Below are positions 1 to 10,586 of a stretch of 64,000 bases of DNA, piece by piece. The notes below the pieces were generated by a model. It was not told the DNA's origin and made no database searches. It saw only the letters and a list, made by a program, of their open reading frames with translations. The translations under genes and the position numbers were made by a program. The DNA is taken from NCBI GenBank assembly GCA_042091495.1, contig JBELHJ010000001.1:1-64000 (forward strand), given 5' to 3'. The stretch is from JBELHJ01 sp042091495 (GTDB lineage Bacteria > Bacteroidota > Bacteroidia > Flavobacteriales > Flavobacteriaceae). Positions within the stretch are counted from its first letter, which is position 1. Each line of letters begins with the position of its first letter.

Positions 1-1880
<1,880 letters not shown>

Positions 1881-1886
1881 CTATAA

Positions 1887-1894
1887 CAAAGATA
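1887..1894 (-). promoter_or_regulatory. candidate -7 box of the gyrB promoter
   Basis: Read leftward, the sequence is TATCTTTG, a full match to the Bacteroidota -7 consensus TAnnTTTG. It would give a leader of about 65-70 bases before the gyrB ATG. No convincing TTG is seen about 19 bases further upstream, so the assignment rests on the -7 box alone. Confidence 0.4.
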
Positions 1895-2043
1895 AAATAT
1901 TAAAGACTCTTTTTGTAAGTTTAGAAGAGATTTATAACAATTTTATTAACAATTATACTTTTTACATAAACCCTCTTAAAAAAGCTAAAAAGCATCTTAA
2001 ATCGGATTTTGGTTAAAAAAATTACATTTGAAAAAATGAAAAA

Positions 2044-2070
2044 TGAAAAAATCCCGCAAATGCGAGATTT
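2044..2070 (-). terminator. intrinsic terminator of asnB
   Basis: On the minus strand a 9-bp stem (aaatctcgc with gcgggattt, one G-U pair, 4-base loop) is followed by a T run. It sits about 30 bases after the asnB stop, at 2049-2070 plus the tail. Confidence 0.75.
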
Positions 2071-2099
2071 TAACAAAATTCAAACAATTAAATATAGAT

Positions 2100-3764
2100 T
2101 TAGTAGGCGTCCTCATGTACTTTAGCCACAGCGCGCCCACTAGGATCATTCATGTTTTTAAAGGCTTCGTCCCATTCCAAAGCAGTTTTAGTACTGCAAG
2201 CTACACTTGGCTCTTGAGGCACCGATGCGGCCGCAGTATCACTTGGAAAATGTTCAGTGAAGATTGAACGGTAATAATATTCTTCTTTAGTAGTTGGAGG
2301 TTGAATAGCGAATTTAAAATGTGCATTAGCCAATTGTTCATCGGTTACTGCTTCATCAACAATTTCTTTCAAAGTATCAATCCAACTGTAACCTACACCA
2401 TCGCTAAATTGTTCTTTTTGACGCCATGCCACACTTTCAGGTAAGTAATCTTCAAAAGCTTTTCTAACTACCCATTTTTCCATACGTTCTCCGTTTATCA
2501 TTTTATCTTGTGGGTTTATAGACATCGCTACATCAATAAATTCTTTGTCTAAAAAAGGAACCCTGCCTTCAATTCCCCATGCAGCTAGGCTTTTATTAGC
2601 TCTTAAACAATCATACATGTGTAATTTATCTAACTTTCTCACAGTCTCCTCATGAAACTCCTGAGCGTTTGGAGCTTTGTGAAAATATAAATACCCACCA
2701 AATAATTCATCTGCGCCCTCTCCTGATAGCACCATTTTAATTCCCATTGATTTTATAACACGGGCCATTAAGTACATTGGAGTTGAAGCTCTAATAGTTG
2801 TTATATCATAAGTTTCAAGATTGTAAATCACATCTCTTATAGCATCTAAACCTTCTTGAATTGTAAATTTAATTTCGTGATGTACGGTACCAATATGGTC
2901 AGCTACTTTTTGTGCAGCTGCTAGGTCAGGAGAGCCTTCTAATCCAACAGAGAAAGAATGCAATTGAGGCCACCAAGCATCGGAAACACCATCGGACTCA
3001 ATACGCTTTTGAGCATATTTTTTAGCAATTGCAGATGTCACAGAAGAATCTAGACCTCCAGATAAAAGCACCCCATAAGGAACGTCACTCATTAACTGTC
3101 TTTTTACAGCAGCTTCTAACGCTTCTTTAATTTTTTCAATGCTGGTTTCATTATCTTTAACAACATCATATTCTCTCCATTCTCTGTTGTACCATTTAAC
3201 ATATTCACCTGATTTACTAGATAAATAATGTCCCGGAGGAAACAACTCTATTTTAGTACAAAACCCTTCAAGGGCTTTAAGCTCTGAAGCTACATAAAAA
3301 GTTCCATTTTCATCCCATCCAATGTAGAGCGGAATGATTCCCATATGATCTCTAGCTATAAAATAAGAATCATCATTTGCGTCGTATATCGCAAAACCAA
3401 AAATACCGTTAAGATCATCAACAAAATCTAGACCTTTATCTTTGTAAAGTGCTAAGATTACCTCACAATCACTTTGTGTTTGAAAATCGTAAATGCCCTC
3501 ATACCCTGCTCTTATTTCTCTGTGGTTATAAATTTCCCCATTTGCTGCTAAAACAAGATTTTTATCATTACTGTACAACGGCTGCTTACCGGACACAGGA
3601 TCTACAATAGCTAGACGCTCATGAGATAAAATAGCATTGGTATTTGTATATATCCCACTCCAATCAGGACCTCTATGTCTAATTTGTTTAGACATTTCTA
3701 GAACTTTAGGCCTTAAGGCGTCTGAGGATTCTTTAAGATCAAAAGCACAAACGATTCCACACAT
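2100..3764 (-). CDS. asnB: asparagine synthase B, glutamine-hydrolysing
   Basis: Makes asparagine from aspartate, ATP and glutamine in the cytoplasm. The protein (554 residues) begins MCGIVCAF, leaving Cys2 as the N-terminal nucleophile of the class II glutaminase domain; this fixes the start. Glutaminase motifs RHRGPD (29-34) and NGEIYN (75-80) follow. The synthetase half has the PP-loop SGGLDSS (235-241) and LSGEGADELFGGY. Length agrees with the AsnB family. It is monocistronic, with its own intrinsic terminator 30 bases downstream and about 170 non-coding bases upstream. No clear TAnnTTTG promoter was found there. Confidence 0.97.
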   Translation of the reverse strand: MCGIVCAFDLKESSDALRPKVLEMSKQIRHRGPDWSGIYTNTNAILSHERLAIVDPVSGKQPLYSNDKNLVLAANGEIYNHREIRAGYEGIYDFQTQSDCEVILALYKDKGLDFVDDLNGIFGFAIYDANDDSYFIARDHMGIIPLYIGWDENGTFYVASELKALEGFCTKIELFPPGHYLSSKSGEYVKWYNREWREYDVVKDNETSIEKIKEALEAAVKRQLMSDVPYGVLLSGGLDSSVTSAIAKKYAQKRIESDGVSDAWWPQLHSFSVGLEGSPDLAAAQKVADHIGTVHHEIKFTIQEGLDAIRDVIYNLETYDITTIRASTPMYLMARVIKSMGIKMVLSGEGADELFGGYLYFHKAPNAQEFHEETVRKLDKLHMYDCLRANKSLAAWGIEGRVPFLDKEFIDVAMSINPQDKMINGERMEKWVVRKAFEDYLPESVAWRQKEQFSDGVGYSWIDTLKEIVDEAVTDEQLANAHFKFAIQPPTTKEEYYYRSIFTEHFPSDTAAASVPQEPSVACSTKTALEWDEAFKNMNDPSGRAVAKVHEDAY

Positions 3765-3938
3765 ATTAATTTATTTAATTGTTTAAGACAAAAATGAATA
3801 ATATGTATCAGATTAAAAATAATTTTGCTAATTTTAATTACAAATTTTAACTAAAAAAGTATTTTTTAATAAAATAGTTAACCCTCTAATACTATAAAGA
3901 GTATCATCTTTTACAGATTATAAGATGGATAGTTCTGA

Positions 3939-4568
3939 TTATGGGATGTTGAGATATTTATGAGTTTGAAGTGACACTTTCCATTTTGGATTCTGCATCA
4001 CATACTCTACAATAAGTGGTATCACTTTATCTTTTCTACTCCATTCTGGTTGAAGATATAAAATGCAATCCGCATTTACGCTTGAAGCTTGTTTCTCAGC
4101 AAAATCAAAGTCGCTTTTATTATAAATTATAACTTTTAATTCATTTGCTTTTTCATAAACTTCAGGGGTTGGTAGCTTTAACTTTTTAGGTGACAAACAA
4201 ATCCAGTCCCACTCACCTGTTAATTCATAAGCACCTGAAGTTTCTATATGAACTTTGGCACCTTTAGCTTTCAAACCTTGTGTAAGAATATTCATATTCC
4301 AAGTTAATGGCTCACCTCCCGTAACTACAACGGTATTACTGTATTTAGTGGCATTATCTATAATTTGAGATGTGCTTGTTGGTGGATGTAAATCTGCGTT
4401 CCAACTCTCTTTCACATCACACCAATGACACCCCACATCACAGCCTCCAATTCTTATAAAATAAGCTGCAGTACCTTTATGAAATCCTTCTCCTTGAATG
4501 GTATAAAATTCCTCCATTAGAGGGAGCATTTTACCAGACTCAACTTGATTTAAAACAGATTTATCCAT
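3939..4568 (-). CDS. queE: 7-carboxy-7-deazaguanine synthase
   Basis: Radical-SAM enzyme that converts 6-carboxytetrahydropterin to 7-carboxy-7-deazaguanine in the queuosine tRNA pathway. Visible are EEFYTIQGEG, typical of QueE, then GGCDVGCHWCD carrying the CxxxCxxC [4Fe-4S] triad, and VVVTGGEP (the SAM-binding GGE). I place the start at the ATG at 4568 (MDKSVLNQ, 209 residues). An upstream in-frame TTG at 4577 would overlap a perfect TATCTTTG -7 box and is less likely. Other queuosine genes (queC, queD, queF) are not in the window. The family call is firm; the pathway role is by homology. Confidence 0.93.
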   Translation of the reverse strand: MDKSVLNQVESGKMLPLMEEFYTIQGEGFHKGTAAYFIRIGGCDVGCHWCDVKESWNADLHPPTSTSQIIDNATKYSNTVVVTGGEPLTWNMNILTQGLKAKGAKVHIETSGAYELTGEWDWICLSPKKLKLPTPEVYEKANELKVIIYNKSDFDFAEKQASSVNADCILYLQPEWSRKDKVIPLIVEYVMQNPKWKVSLQTHKYLNIP

Positions 4569-4574
4569 AGCTGG

Positions 4575-4582
4575 CAAAGATA
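4575..4582 (-). promoter_or_regulatory. candidate -7 box of queE, very close to the ATG
   Basis: TATCTTTG on the minus strand, an exact TAnnTTTG. Its last G is only six bases before the queE ATG at 4568, so transcription would start at or next to the A of the start codon (leaderless mRNA). Confidence 0.45.
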
Positions 4583-4692
4583 CAAATTTGAAAATGAGAA
4601 CTTCACAAAAAAACCGGCAATTATATAACTAGATTTATAATATTTTGACTGTAGTTTTATCTAAAAAAAATTACTTTTAAAAAAAATTTAAA

Positions 4693-5247
4693 ATGAAAAA
4701 TCACATAGCACTTGCCAGTTTATTTATTATATTATTTTGTTCATGTTCAACTAAAACCGATCCGTTTATTATCTCAAATTCAAATATTGGCTTATTAAAT
4801 GATAGCACCAAAGTTTTAGAGTTAAAGACAATTTATGCTAATGACTCCATTGTTAAGTTTGACCCGACAAACCCAACAGTGAATCCAACTGCAGATATTA
4901 ATATACTCAACAAAAATGGAGATGAATTACTTGTATTAACCCCAAAAAGGGTGCTAGATTCTACCTCAACTATTGGTAGTGTGAAAATTAGTGACCCTAA
5001 TTTTAAAACTACTGAAGGCATAGGTACCTCATCAAACTTTAAATCACTTGTAGATACCTACGAGATAAAAAAAATAAATAATCTACTTAGATCTGTTGTT
5101 GTATCTGTTAAAGGGTTAAACGCTGATTTTATTATTGACAAAAAAGACTTACCTGCTGAACTCAGGTTTGACATGTCTCTAAATATTGAAGCATCTCAAA
5201 TACCAGATGAAGCAAAAATCAAATACATTATGTTATATTGGTTGTAA
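4693..5247 (+). CDS. uncharacterised lipoprotein
   Basis: 184 residues. A signal peptide (MKNHIALASLFIILF) runs into Cys16 and Cys18; Cys18 with Ser at -1 is the likely lipidated residue, though the lipobox is imperfect. The mature part is polar and probably beta-rich, with no motif I recognise. It ends 9 bases before the cupin gene at 5257, which is followed after 2 bases by the alpha/beta hydrolase, so the three are probably co-transcribed. No function can be assigned. Confidence 0.7.
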   Translation: MKNHIALASLFIILFCSCSTKTDPFIISNSNIGLLNDSTKVLELKTIYANDSIVKFDPTNPTVNPTADINILNKNGDELLVLTPKRVLDSTSTIGSVKISDPNFKTTEGIGTSSNFKSLVDTYEIKKINNLLRSVVVSVKGLNADFIIDKKDLPAELRFDMSLNIEASQIPDEAKIKYIMLYWL

Positions 5248-5256
5248 AAACTAATC

Positions 5257-5616
5257 ATGTCATTTAAAATTCAAAAACAACCATTTATTGTTCCAACAAC
5301 TGATGGTAAATTAATTGAAGAGCATTTTGGATTAGTAGCCACTCAATCTAAAGATCTTAGTATAGCCCATATGATTGCACCACCAGGTTGGAGCGAACCT
5401 TTTCAAACGCCAAGTTTCTCTGAATATACCTACATCATTAGCGGCCAGAAACAATTTATTATTAAAGATGAAGTCATTATATTAAGTCAAGGTGAATCCA
5501 TTAAAATAGAAGCTAATACTAGAGTGCAATATTCAAATCCATTTGATAAACCATGTGAATACATAGCTATTTGCTCACCTGCTTTTGATATCAATAATGC
5601 TAATAGAGAAAATTAG
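5257..5616 (+). CDS. cupin-domain protein
   Basis: 119 residues forming a single small beta-barrel. The segment SEYTYIISGQKQFIIKDEVIILSQGESIKIEANTRVQY has the spacing of cupin motifs 1 and 2 (the G-x-x-x-F/I and the turn before the second strand). The usual metal-binding HxH is absent: where it would be expected the sequence reads FSEYTYIISG, so metal binding is doubtful. There is no signal peptide, so it is cytoplasmic. It lies between a lipoprotein gene and a hydrolase gene, two bases before the latter. Substrate unknown. Confidence 0.75.
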   Translation: MSFKIQKQPFIVPTTDGKLIEEHFGLVATQSKDLSIAHMIAPPGWSEPFQTPSFSEYTYIISGQKQFIIKDEVIILSQGESIKIEANTRVQYSNPFDKPCEYIAICSPAFDINNANREN

Positions 5617-5618
5617 CT

Positions 5619-6452
5619 ATGTCTCAAAAACGTATTATTAGAATTATTGGGTTAACTGTTAACTTTGTTGGTTTTTTTAACTCAAAGTTAGCTGGTAAAA
5701 TAGCTTTTTATTTATTTGCCAAACCAAGAAAAGGAAAACTATCTGATAAACATAAAGCATTTCTTATTACTTCAGAACAAGAGAATATTGAAAATACCCC
5801 ACATAATATTCCCATTTATATTTGGAATGAAAAAGGAATAAAAACGATTTTATTAATTCATGGCTGGGAAAGTAATAGTGCCCGTTGGAAACCACTTATT
5901 AAGAGACTTATTAATTCTAATTACAAAATCATTGCTATTGATGCCCCTGCACATGGCCAATCTAACTACAAGACATTTAATGCAATTTTATATGCCCAAC
6001 ATATTGTTAAAGCCATAAAACTTTATTCGCCATTTTGTATTGTAGGTCACTCTGTAGGTGGTATGGCGTCTGTTTTGGCTTTAAACTCTCATATTAACCA
6101 TGGCATGCAAAAAATGATCTTAATGGGAGCACCTAACAAATTTGAAGATATCATTACAACTTATTCTAAAATGCTTTACTATTCAAGTAGGGTAAAAAGA
6201 GGTTTAAATAATTACATTTTAAAACGGTTTGGTCTATATCCTAAAGGTTTTTATACCGCAAAATTTATAGAAAACATTACTATTGAATCGCTATTAATCC
6301 ATGACAAAAATGACAAAATAATTCCATTTAGCGATCTTGCTGCCATAGAGAGCGGACTTAAGAACTCAAAATCCTATGTAACAACTGGCTTAGGCCATAA
6401 ATTAAAACATGAAAAGATATGGACTACTTGTTTAGACTTTCTAAAATTTTAA
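5619..6452 (+). CDS. alpha/beta-hydrolase
   Basis: 277 residues with the alpha/beta-hydrolase fold. The oxyanion-hole segment is LLIHGWESNSARW, IDAPAHGQS follows, the nucleophile elbow is GHSVGG (Ser near residue 143), the acid is probably in HDKNDKIIPF, and the histidine is in GLGHKL near the C-terminus. All catalytic residues appear present. The substrate (ester, lactone or other) cannot be told. The N-terminus is weakly hydrophobic but is not a clear signal peptide. It is probably the last gene of the lipoprotein-cupin-hydrolase cluster. Confidence 0.85.
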   Translation: MSQKRIIRIIGLTVNFVGFFNSKLAGKIAFYLFAKPRKGKLSDKHKAFLITSEQENIENTPHNIPIYIWNEKGIKTILLIHGWESNSARWKPLIKRLINSNYKIIAIDAPAHGQSNYKTFNAILYAQHIVKAIKLYSPFCIVGHSVGGMASVLALNSHINHGMQKMILMGAPNKFEDIITTYSKMLYYSSRVKRGLNNYILKRFGLYPKGFYTAKFIENITIESLLIHDKNDKIIPFSDLAAIESGLKNSKSYVTTGLGHKLKHEKIWTTCLDFLKF

Positions 6453-6524
6453 TTTGTAATTGATTGATACTTCATCAAAGTAATTGAACAAAATTTATAA
6501 TTTTACCCTTGTAAAATCGATAAC

Positions 6525-7247
6525 ATGTCTGACCCAAAGCGTATAAATAAATACTTAAGTGAAATTGGATACTGCTCAAGACGAGCAGCAGATAAATTAC
6601 TTGATGAAGGACGTATTACTATTAATGGGGAACTTCCCGTCCACGGAACTAAAGTAACTGATAATGACAAAGTTGCTGTAGATGGAATTTTGGTCAAAAA
6701 TACTAAGACTAAATTCACCTATTTAGCTTTAAATAAACCTGTAGGCATTGTTTGTACTACTGACACCAAAGTAGAAAAAGACAACATCATTGATTTTGTA
6801 AACTATCATAAAAGAATTTTTCCCATTGGAAGACTTGACAAGCCTAGTGAAGGGCTAATTTTATTAACTGATGATGGTGATATCGTAAATAAAATCCTAA
6901 GGGCTAGTAACAATCACGAAAAAGAGTATGTCGTTAGTGTAGATAAACCAATCTCTCAAACCTTCCTCAAACGAATGGCTAATGGTGTTCCTGTATTAGA
7001 TCAAGTTACAAAGCCTTGTAAAATTAAACGTATCAATTCCACAACATTCAAAATCATACTTACTCAAGGCCTGAACAGACAAATAAGACGAATGTGTGAA
7101 TATCTTGGTTATGATGTAATCACTCTTAAAAGGACTCGAATAATGAATATTGAATTAAATATTCCTACGGGTGAATATAGAGAATTAAGTACTGAAGAAT
7201 TAAAAACGCTTCAAAGTCTTTTGGAATCATCCAAAAAGACAATTTAA
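6525..7247 (+). CDS. rluF: 23S rRNA pseudouridine synthase, RluF type
   Basis: Isomerises uridine in 23S rRNA; E. coli RluF acts at U2604. 240 residues. An S4 RNA-binding domain (about 5-60, KRINKYLSEIGYCSRRAADKLL) is followed by the RsuA/RluB-family catalytic motif GRLDKPSEGLI, whose Asp is the nucleophile, and by QGLNRQIRRMCEYLGYDV and RTRIMN, which agree closely with RluF rather than RluB or RluE. It converges on folD and shares a terminator with it. A promoter is not obvious; a weak TACCCTTG lies 13 bases before the ATG. Confidence 0.9.
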   Translation: MSDPKRINKYLSEIGYCSRRAADKLLDEGRITINGELPVHGTKVTDNDKVAVDGILVKNTKTKFTYLALNKPVGIVCTTDTKVEKDNIIDFVNYHKRIFPIGRLDKPSEGLILLTDDGDIVNKILRASNNHEKEYVVSVDKPISQTFLKRMANGVPVLDQVTKPCKIKRINSTTFKIILTQGLNRQIRRMCEYLGYDVITLKRTRIMNIELNIPTGEYRELSTEELKTLQSLLESSKKTI

Positions 7248-7272
7248 AAAAACCTCGAATAAGGTTATTTTT
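7246..7272. terminator. bidirectional terminator between rluF and folD
   Basis: A small hairpin at 7251-7266 (aacct / aggtt, loop cgaata) is flanked by an A run on the left and a T run on the right, so it can stop transcripts of both convergent genes. Confidence 0.6.
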
Positions 7273-7278
7273 AATATT

Positions 7279-8151
7279 TTATTTTCTACTTCTTGCTAAC
7301 AATGTATTTTTCATAAGCATAGCAATGGTCATAGGGCCTACTCCTCCTGGGACAGGAGTAATGAAACTAGCTTTTTTTGATACATTTTCATAGTCCACGT
7401 CTCCTGTAATACGATATCCTTTGGGCTTGGAGTCATCTGTAACTCTTGTAATTCCTACATCTACAACAACAACACCTTCTTTTACCATATTGGCTTTTAA
7501 AAATTCTGGAACACCTAATGCTGTAACAATTATATCTGCACTTTTAGTGAAGGCTTCAATATTTTGAGTTCTACTGTGCGTTAAAGTGACTGTAGAATCT
7601 CCTGGCTCTCCTCTTCTACTTAACAAAATACTCATAGGACGCCCTACTATGTGAGATCTTCCAATTACCACAGTATGTTTTCCGGTTGTTGGGACATTAT
7701 AACGATCTAAAAGCTCCATAATGCCATAAGGTGTGGCAGGAATAAAAGACGGCATATCTAGTGCCATTTTACCGAAATTGGCAGGATGAAAACCATCTAC
7801 ATCTTTGTCTGGATGAATACTTAAAAGTATCTTCTCTGAATCTATATGTTTTGGTAGAGGCAATTGGACTATAAAACCATCTACCTCTGAATTTTTATTT
7901 AACGTTTCTATCTCAGTAAGTAATTCATTTTCAGTAATTGTATCTGGTAACTGAATTAAAGTAGACTCAAAACCAATTTGTTCACATGTTCTAACTTTAC
8001 TTCCAACATAAGTTAAACTTGCACCATCATTTCCAACAATAACTGCAGCTAAATGAGGCACCTTTTCGCCTCTAGATTTGATTTGTTTAACTTCCTCAGT
8101 AATTTCATTTTTAATGTCGTTACTAACCTTCTTACCGTCTAAAATTGTCAT
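7279..8151 (-). CDS. folD: methylenetetrahydrofolate dehydrogenase / cyclohydrolase
   Basis: Bifunctional enzyme interconverting 5,10-methylene- and 10-formyl-tetrahydrofolate for purine and formyl-Met synthesis. 290 residues, the usual FolD length. Visible are YVGSK (catalytic Tyr and Lys), the folate-site segment VDGFIVQLPLPKH, the Rossmann NADP motif VVIGRSHIVGRPM, and PVPGGVGPMT near the end. It starts 29 bases after the ffh stop on the same strand, so ffh-folD is probably one transcript. It ends at the shared terminator with rluF. Confidence 0.96.
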   Translation of the reverse strand: MTILDGKKVSNDIKNEITEEVKQIKSRGEKVPHLAAVIVGNDGASLTYVGSKVRTCEQIGFESTLIQLPDTITENELLTEIETLNKNSEVDGFIVQLPLPKHIDSEKILLSIHPDKDVDGFHPANFGKMALDMPSFIPATPYGIMELLDRYNVPTTGKHTVVIGRSHIVGRPMSILLSRRGEPGDSTVTLTHSRTQNIEAFTKSADIIVTALGVPEFLKANMVKEGVVVVDVGITRVTDDSKPKGYRITGDVDYENVSKKASFITPVPGGVGPMTIAMLMKNTLLARSRK

Positions 8152-8180
8152 TGAGATAAATATTAATTAAAAGCTTTGAT

Positions 8181-9509
8181 TTAACGCATGTTCTGCATCA
8201 TTTGCATCATTTTTCGACCGCCACCGCCTTGCATCATTTTCATCATTTTACTCATTTGATTGAACTGCTTAAGTAATTGATTTACTTGTTGAACAGATGT
8301 ACCAGAACCTTTACCAATTCGTTTTTTTCTACTAGCATTTAGTGTTGCAGGATTTGCTCGCTCCTTTGGAGTCATAGAGTGAATTATAGCTTCTATATGT
8401 TTAAAAGCATCGTCGTCAATATCAACATCCTTCATCATTTTACCTGCTCCTGGTATCATCCCAACTAAATCTTTCATGTTACCCATTTTCTTAATTTGTT
8501 GAATTTGTTTAAGAAAGTCATCAAATCCAAACTGGTTTTTTGCAATTTTTTTCTGCAACTTTCTTGCCTCTTCCTCATCAAATTGCTCCTGAGCTCTCTC
8601 AACCAACGACACAACATCACCCATCCCAAGAATTCTGTCAGCCATTCGTGAAGGGTGAAAAACATCTATAGCTTCCATTTTTTCTCCAGTACCAATAAAC
8701 TTAATAGGCTTATGAACCACAGATTTAATAGAAATGGCAGCACCTCCTCTTGTGTCACCATCTAATTTAGTTAATATTACACCGTCAAAGTTTAATACAT
8801 CATTAAATGATTTCGCTGTATTAACTGCATCTTGACCGGTCATTGCATCTACAACGAATAAAGTTTCTTGAGGTGAAATGGCACTGTGGATATTTGAAAT
8901 TTCATCCATCATTTCTTGATCCACAGCTAGACGTCCTGCTGTATCAATAATAACTACATTACACCCAGTTGACTTGGCGTGAGCTACACCCGCTTTTGCT
9001 ATGGCAACTGGATCATTGATTTCTCTATCACTGTATACCTCAACTCCTATTTGATCACCAACGACGTGTAACTGGTCTATCGCTGCAGGCCTGTATACAT
9101 CACATGCTACTAGCAAAGGCTTTTTAGTTTTTTTATTTTTTAAGTAATTGGCAAGTTTCCCTGAAAAGGTTGTTTTACCCGACCCTTGTAAACCGGACAT
9201 AAGAATTACCGATGGACTTGCTGATAAATTAACACCCTCTGCGTCTCCCCCCATTAATTCGGTTAATTCATCTTTTACAATTTTAACCATTAATTGACCA
9301 GGTTGAAGCGTCGTTAAAACGTTTTGTCCTAAAGCTTTTTGTTTAACTTTATTTGTAAATTCCTTCGCTATTTTAAAGTTAACATCAGCATCTAACAAAG
9401 CTCTTCTGACTTCCTTAAGAGTTTCTGCAACATTAACTTCTGTAATACTTCCGTGTCCTTTTAAAACATGTAAGGCCTTATCTAGCTTTTCACTTAGGTT
9501 GTTAAACAT
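8181..9509 (-). CDS. ffh: signal recognition particle protein Ffh
   Basis: GTPase of the signal recognition particle; binds 4.5S RNA and signal sequences and targets ribosomes to FtsY and SecYEG. 442 residues. The N domain covers about 1-95; the G domain has GLQGSGKT (106-113), DTAGRL (189-194) and TKLDGD (247-252); the methionine-rich M domain (about 330-442) ends with KMMKMMQGGGGRKMMQMMQNMR. Complete and typical. A TAAATTTG -7 box lies 22 bases upstream of the ATG, in the short gap after blh, so ffh can be expressed independently of the rhodopsin locus. Confidence 0.98.
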   Translation of the reverse strand: MFNNLSEKLDKALHVLKGHGSITEVNVAETLKEVRRALLDADVNFKIAKEFTNKVKQKALGQNVLTTLQPGQLMVKIVKDELTELMGGDAEGVNLSASPSVILMSGLQGSGKTTFSGKLANYLKNKKTKKPLLVACDVYRPAAIDQLHVVGDQIGVEVYSDREINDPVAIAKAGVAHAKSTGCNVVIIDTAGRLAVDQEMMDEISNIHSAISPQETLFVVDAMTGQDAVNTAKSFNDVLNFDGVILTKLDGDTRGGAAISIKSVVHKPIKFIGTGEKMEAIDVFHPSRMADRILGMGDVVSLVERAQEQFDEEEARKLQKKIAKNQFGFDDFLKQIQQIKKMGNMKDLVGMIPGAGKMMKDVDIDDDAFKHIEAIIHSMTPKERANPATLNASRKKRIGKGSGTSVQQVNQLLKQFNQMSKMMKMMQGGGGRKMMQMMQNMR

Positions 9510-9531
9510 AATTTATTAAATTTTAGAGGTG

Positions 9532-9539
9532 CAAATTTA
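9532..9539 (-). promoter_or_regulatory. candidate -7 box of the ffh promoter
   Basis: TAAATTTG on the minus strand, an exact TAnnTTTG, 22 bases before the ffh ATG and downstream of the blh stop. No -33 TTG is visible at the usual distance. Confidence 0.45.
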
Positions 9540-9593
9540 ACAATTTGAAAAGAAAATATGATTTATAATTAAAATATGTTTTTGAGTAAAAAA

Positions 9594-10505
9594 TCATTTC
9601 GTGTTATAAAATATTCTCATCACCATGACATGAGGAAAAGTTATTGCAGCTAGAAGGGAGAAAAAAACTGAATTAAAAAATATAAAATCGTCTTTTAATA
9701 AGTAAAATAATACACTGAGACCAAAAACAGATACAAACCAATACAAAAAAGAGCTTTTTACATATCTAAAAACATTTTCTTTTGAAATACAACCGTATAG
9801 CTGTTTAGTTTGATCTAATATAGAAGGTAGAGAATGCCATAAGATAAAATATATAGCAAAACTCCATATTAATGTAGATTTATAAAATACTACTGCAAAA
9901 ACTAACAGCAAAAACAATTCAACAGGAATATTACAATCAAAATACTTTTTGTTGTATAGCAAAACTGAGTTAACAAAAGTTGATAACATAGTTAAGTATA
10001 GCACCCATTTAAAGTGAATTTGCGATAGTTTAATATTGGTAAGATTGAATATTATTTCTGAAGTTAATTGATCATTGAACATAAAAATCCCAAAAAGTAT
10101 CATTAAACCATAACTCACAAAAAAAATATTAACAAAAATATTTTTTTTCCAAAAAAGAGTATTCCAGTGTTGTTCTCCAAAATGATAAGCACTTATTAAA
10201 ATAAAAATCAATAAAGCAAATGCAGGAATAAAATAAAATGATATTCCTACTAAAGTCACTATAAAAATGTAACCACTTAAAAGTTTAAAAAAGCCAAAAC
10301 CCTTAAGTTTATTAGACGTTTGAACAATTATTTTTAAATCATTAGATCCATGAAGCAAGCCAATAGAAAGTATTAAAAAATACCCTAAAAGGTCCTCGGA
10401 ACTTACGTTAAAGTAGGTGGAAATCCATAAAGCAAAAAAAGTAGAAACAATCGAAAAATTTTTCAAATTCGAAAAAACAATAGTCCTTTTTTTCATAATG
10501 TTCAT
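9594..10505 (-). CDS. blh: Brp/Blh-family beta-carotene 15,15'-dioxygenase
   Basis: Integral membrane enzyme that cleaves beta-carotene to two retinals, the chromophore of the neighbouring rhodopsin. 303 residues, nearly all hydrophobic helices. The family's conserved histidines are visible in LLHGSNDLK (His52), SAYHFGEQHW (His108 and His113), FILWHSLPS (His224) and ITFPHVMV (His292); four of them are expected to bind the iron. The first codon could be 10505 (MNIMKK) or the ATG at 10496 (MKKRT). It is divergent from proteorhodopsin with 81 bases between them. The carotenoid genes that would make its substrate (crtE, B, I, Y) are not in the window. Activity is inferred from family and context. 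Confidence 0.9.
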   Translation of the reverse strand: MNIMKKRTIVFSNLKNFSIVSTFFALWISTYFNVSSEDLLGYFLILSIGLLHGSNDLKIIVQTSNKLKGFGFFKLLSGYIFIVTLVGISFYFIPAFALLIFILISAYHFGEQHWNTLFWKKNIFVNIFFVSYGLMILFGIFMFNDQLTSEIIFNLTNIKLSQIHFKWVLYLTMLSTFVNSVLLYNKKYFDCNIPVELFLLLVFAVVFYKSTLIWSFAIYFILWHSLPSILDQTKQLYGCISKENVFRYVKSSFLYWFVSVFGLSVLFYLLKDDFIFFNSVFFSLLAAITFPHVMVMRIFYNTK

Positions 10506-10586
10506 AAAGTTAATGCATTTTTTAGCAATTATTTGTTTAGCTTTTATTAAATTACATCAAACAAAACAATCTAAACATCAATTATT

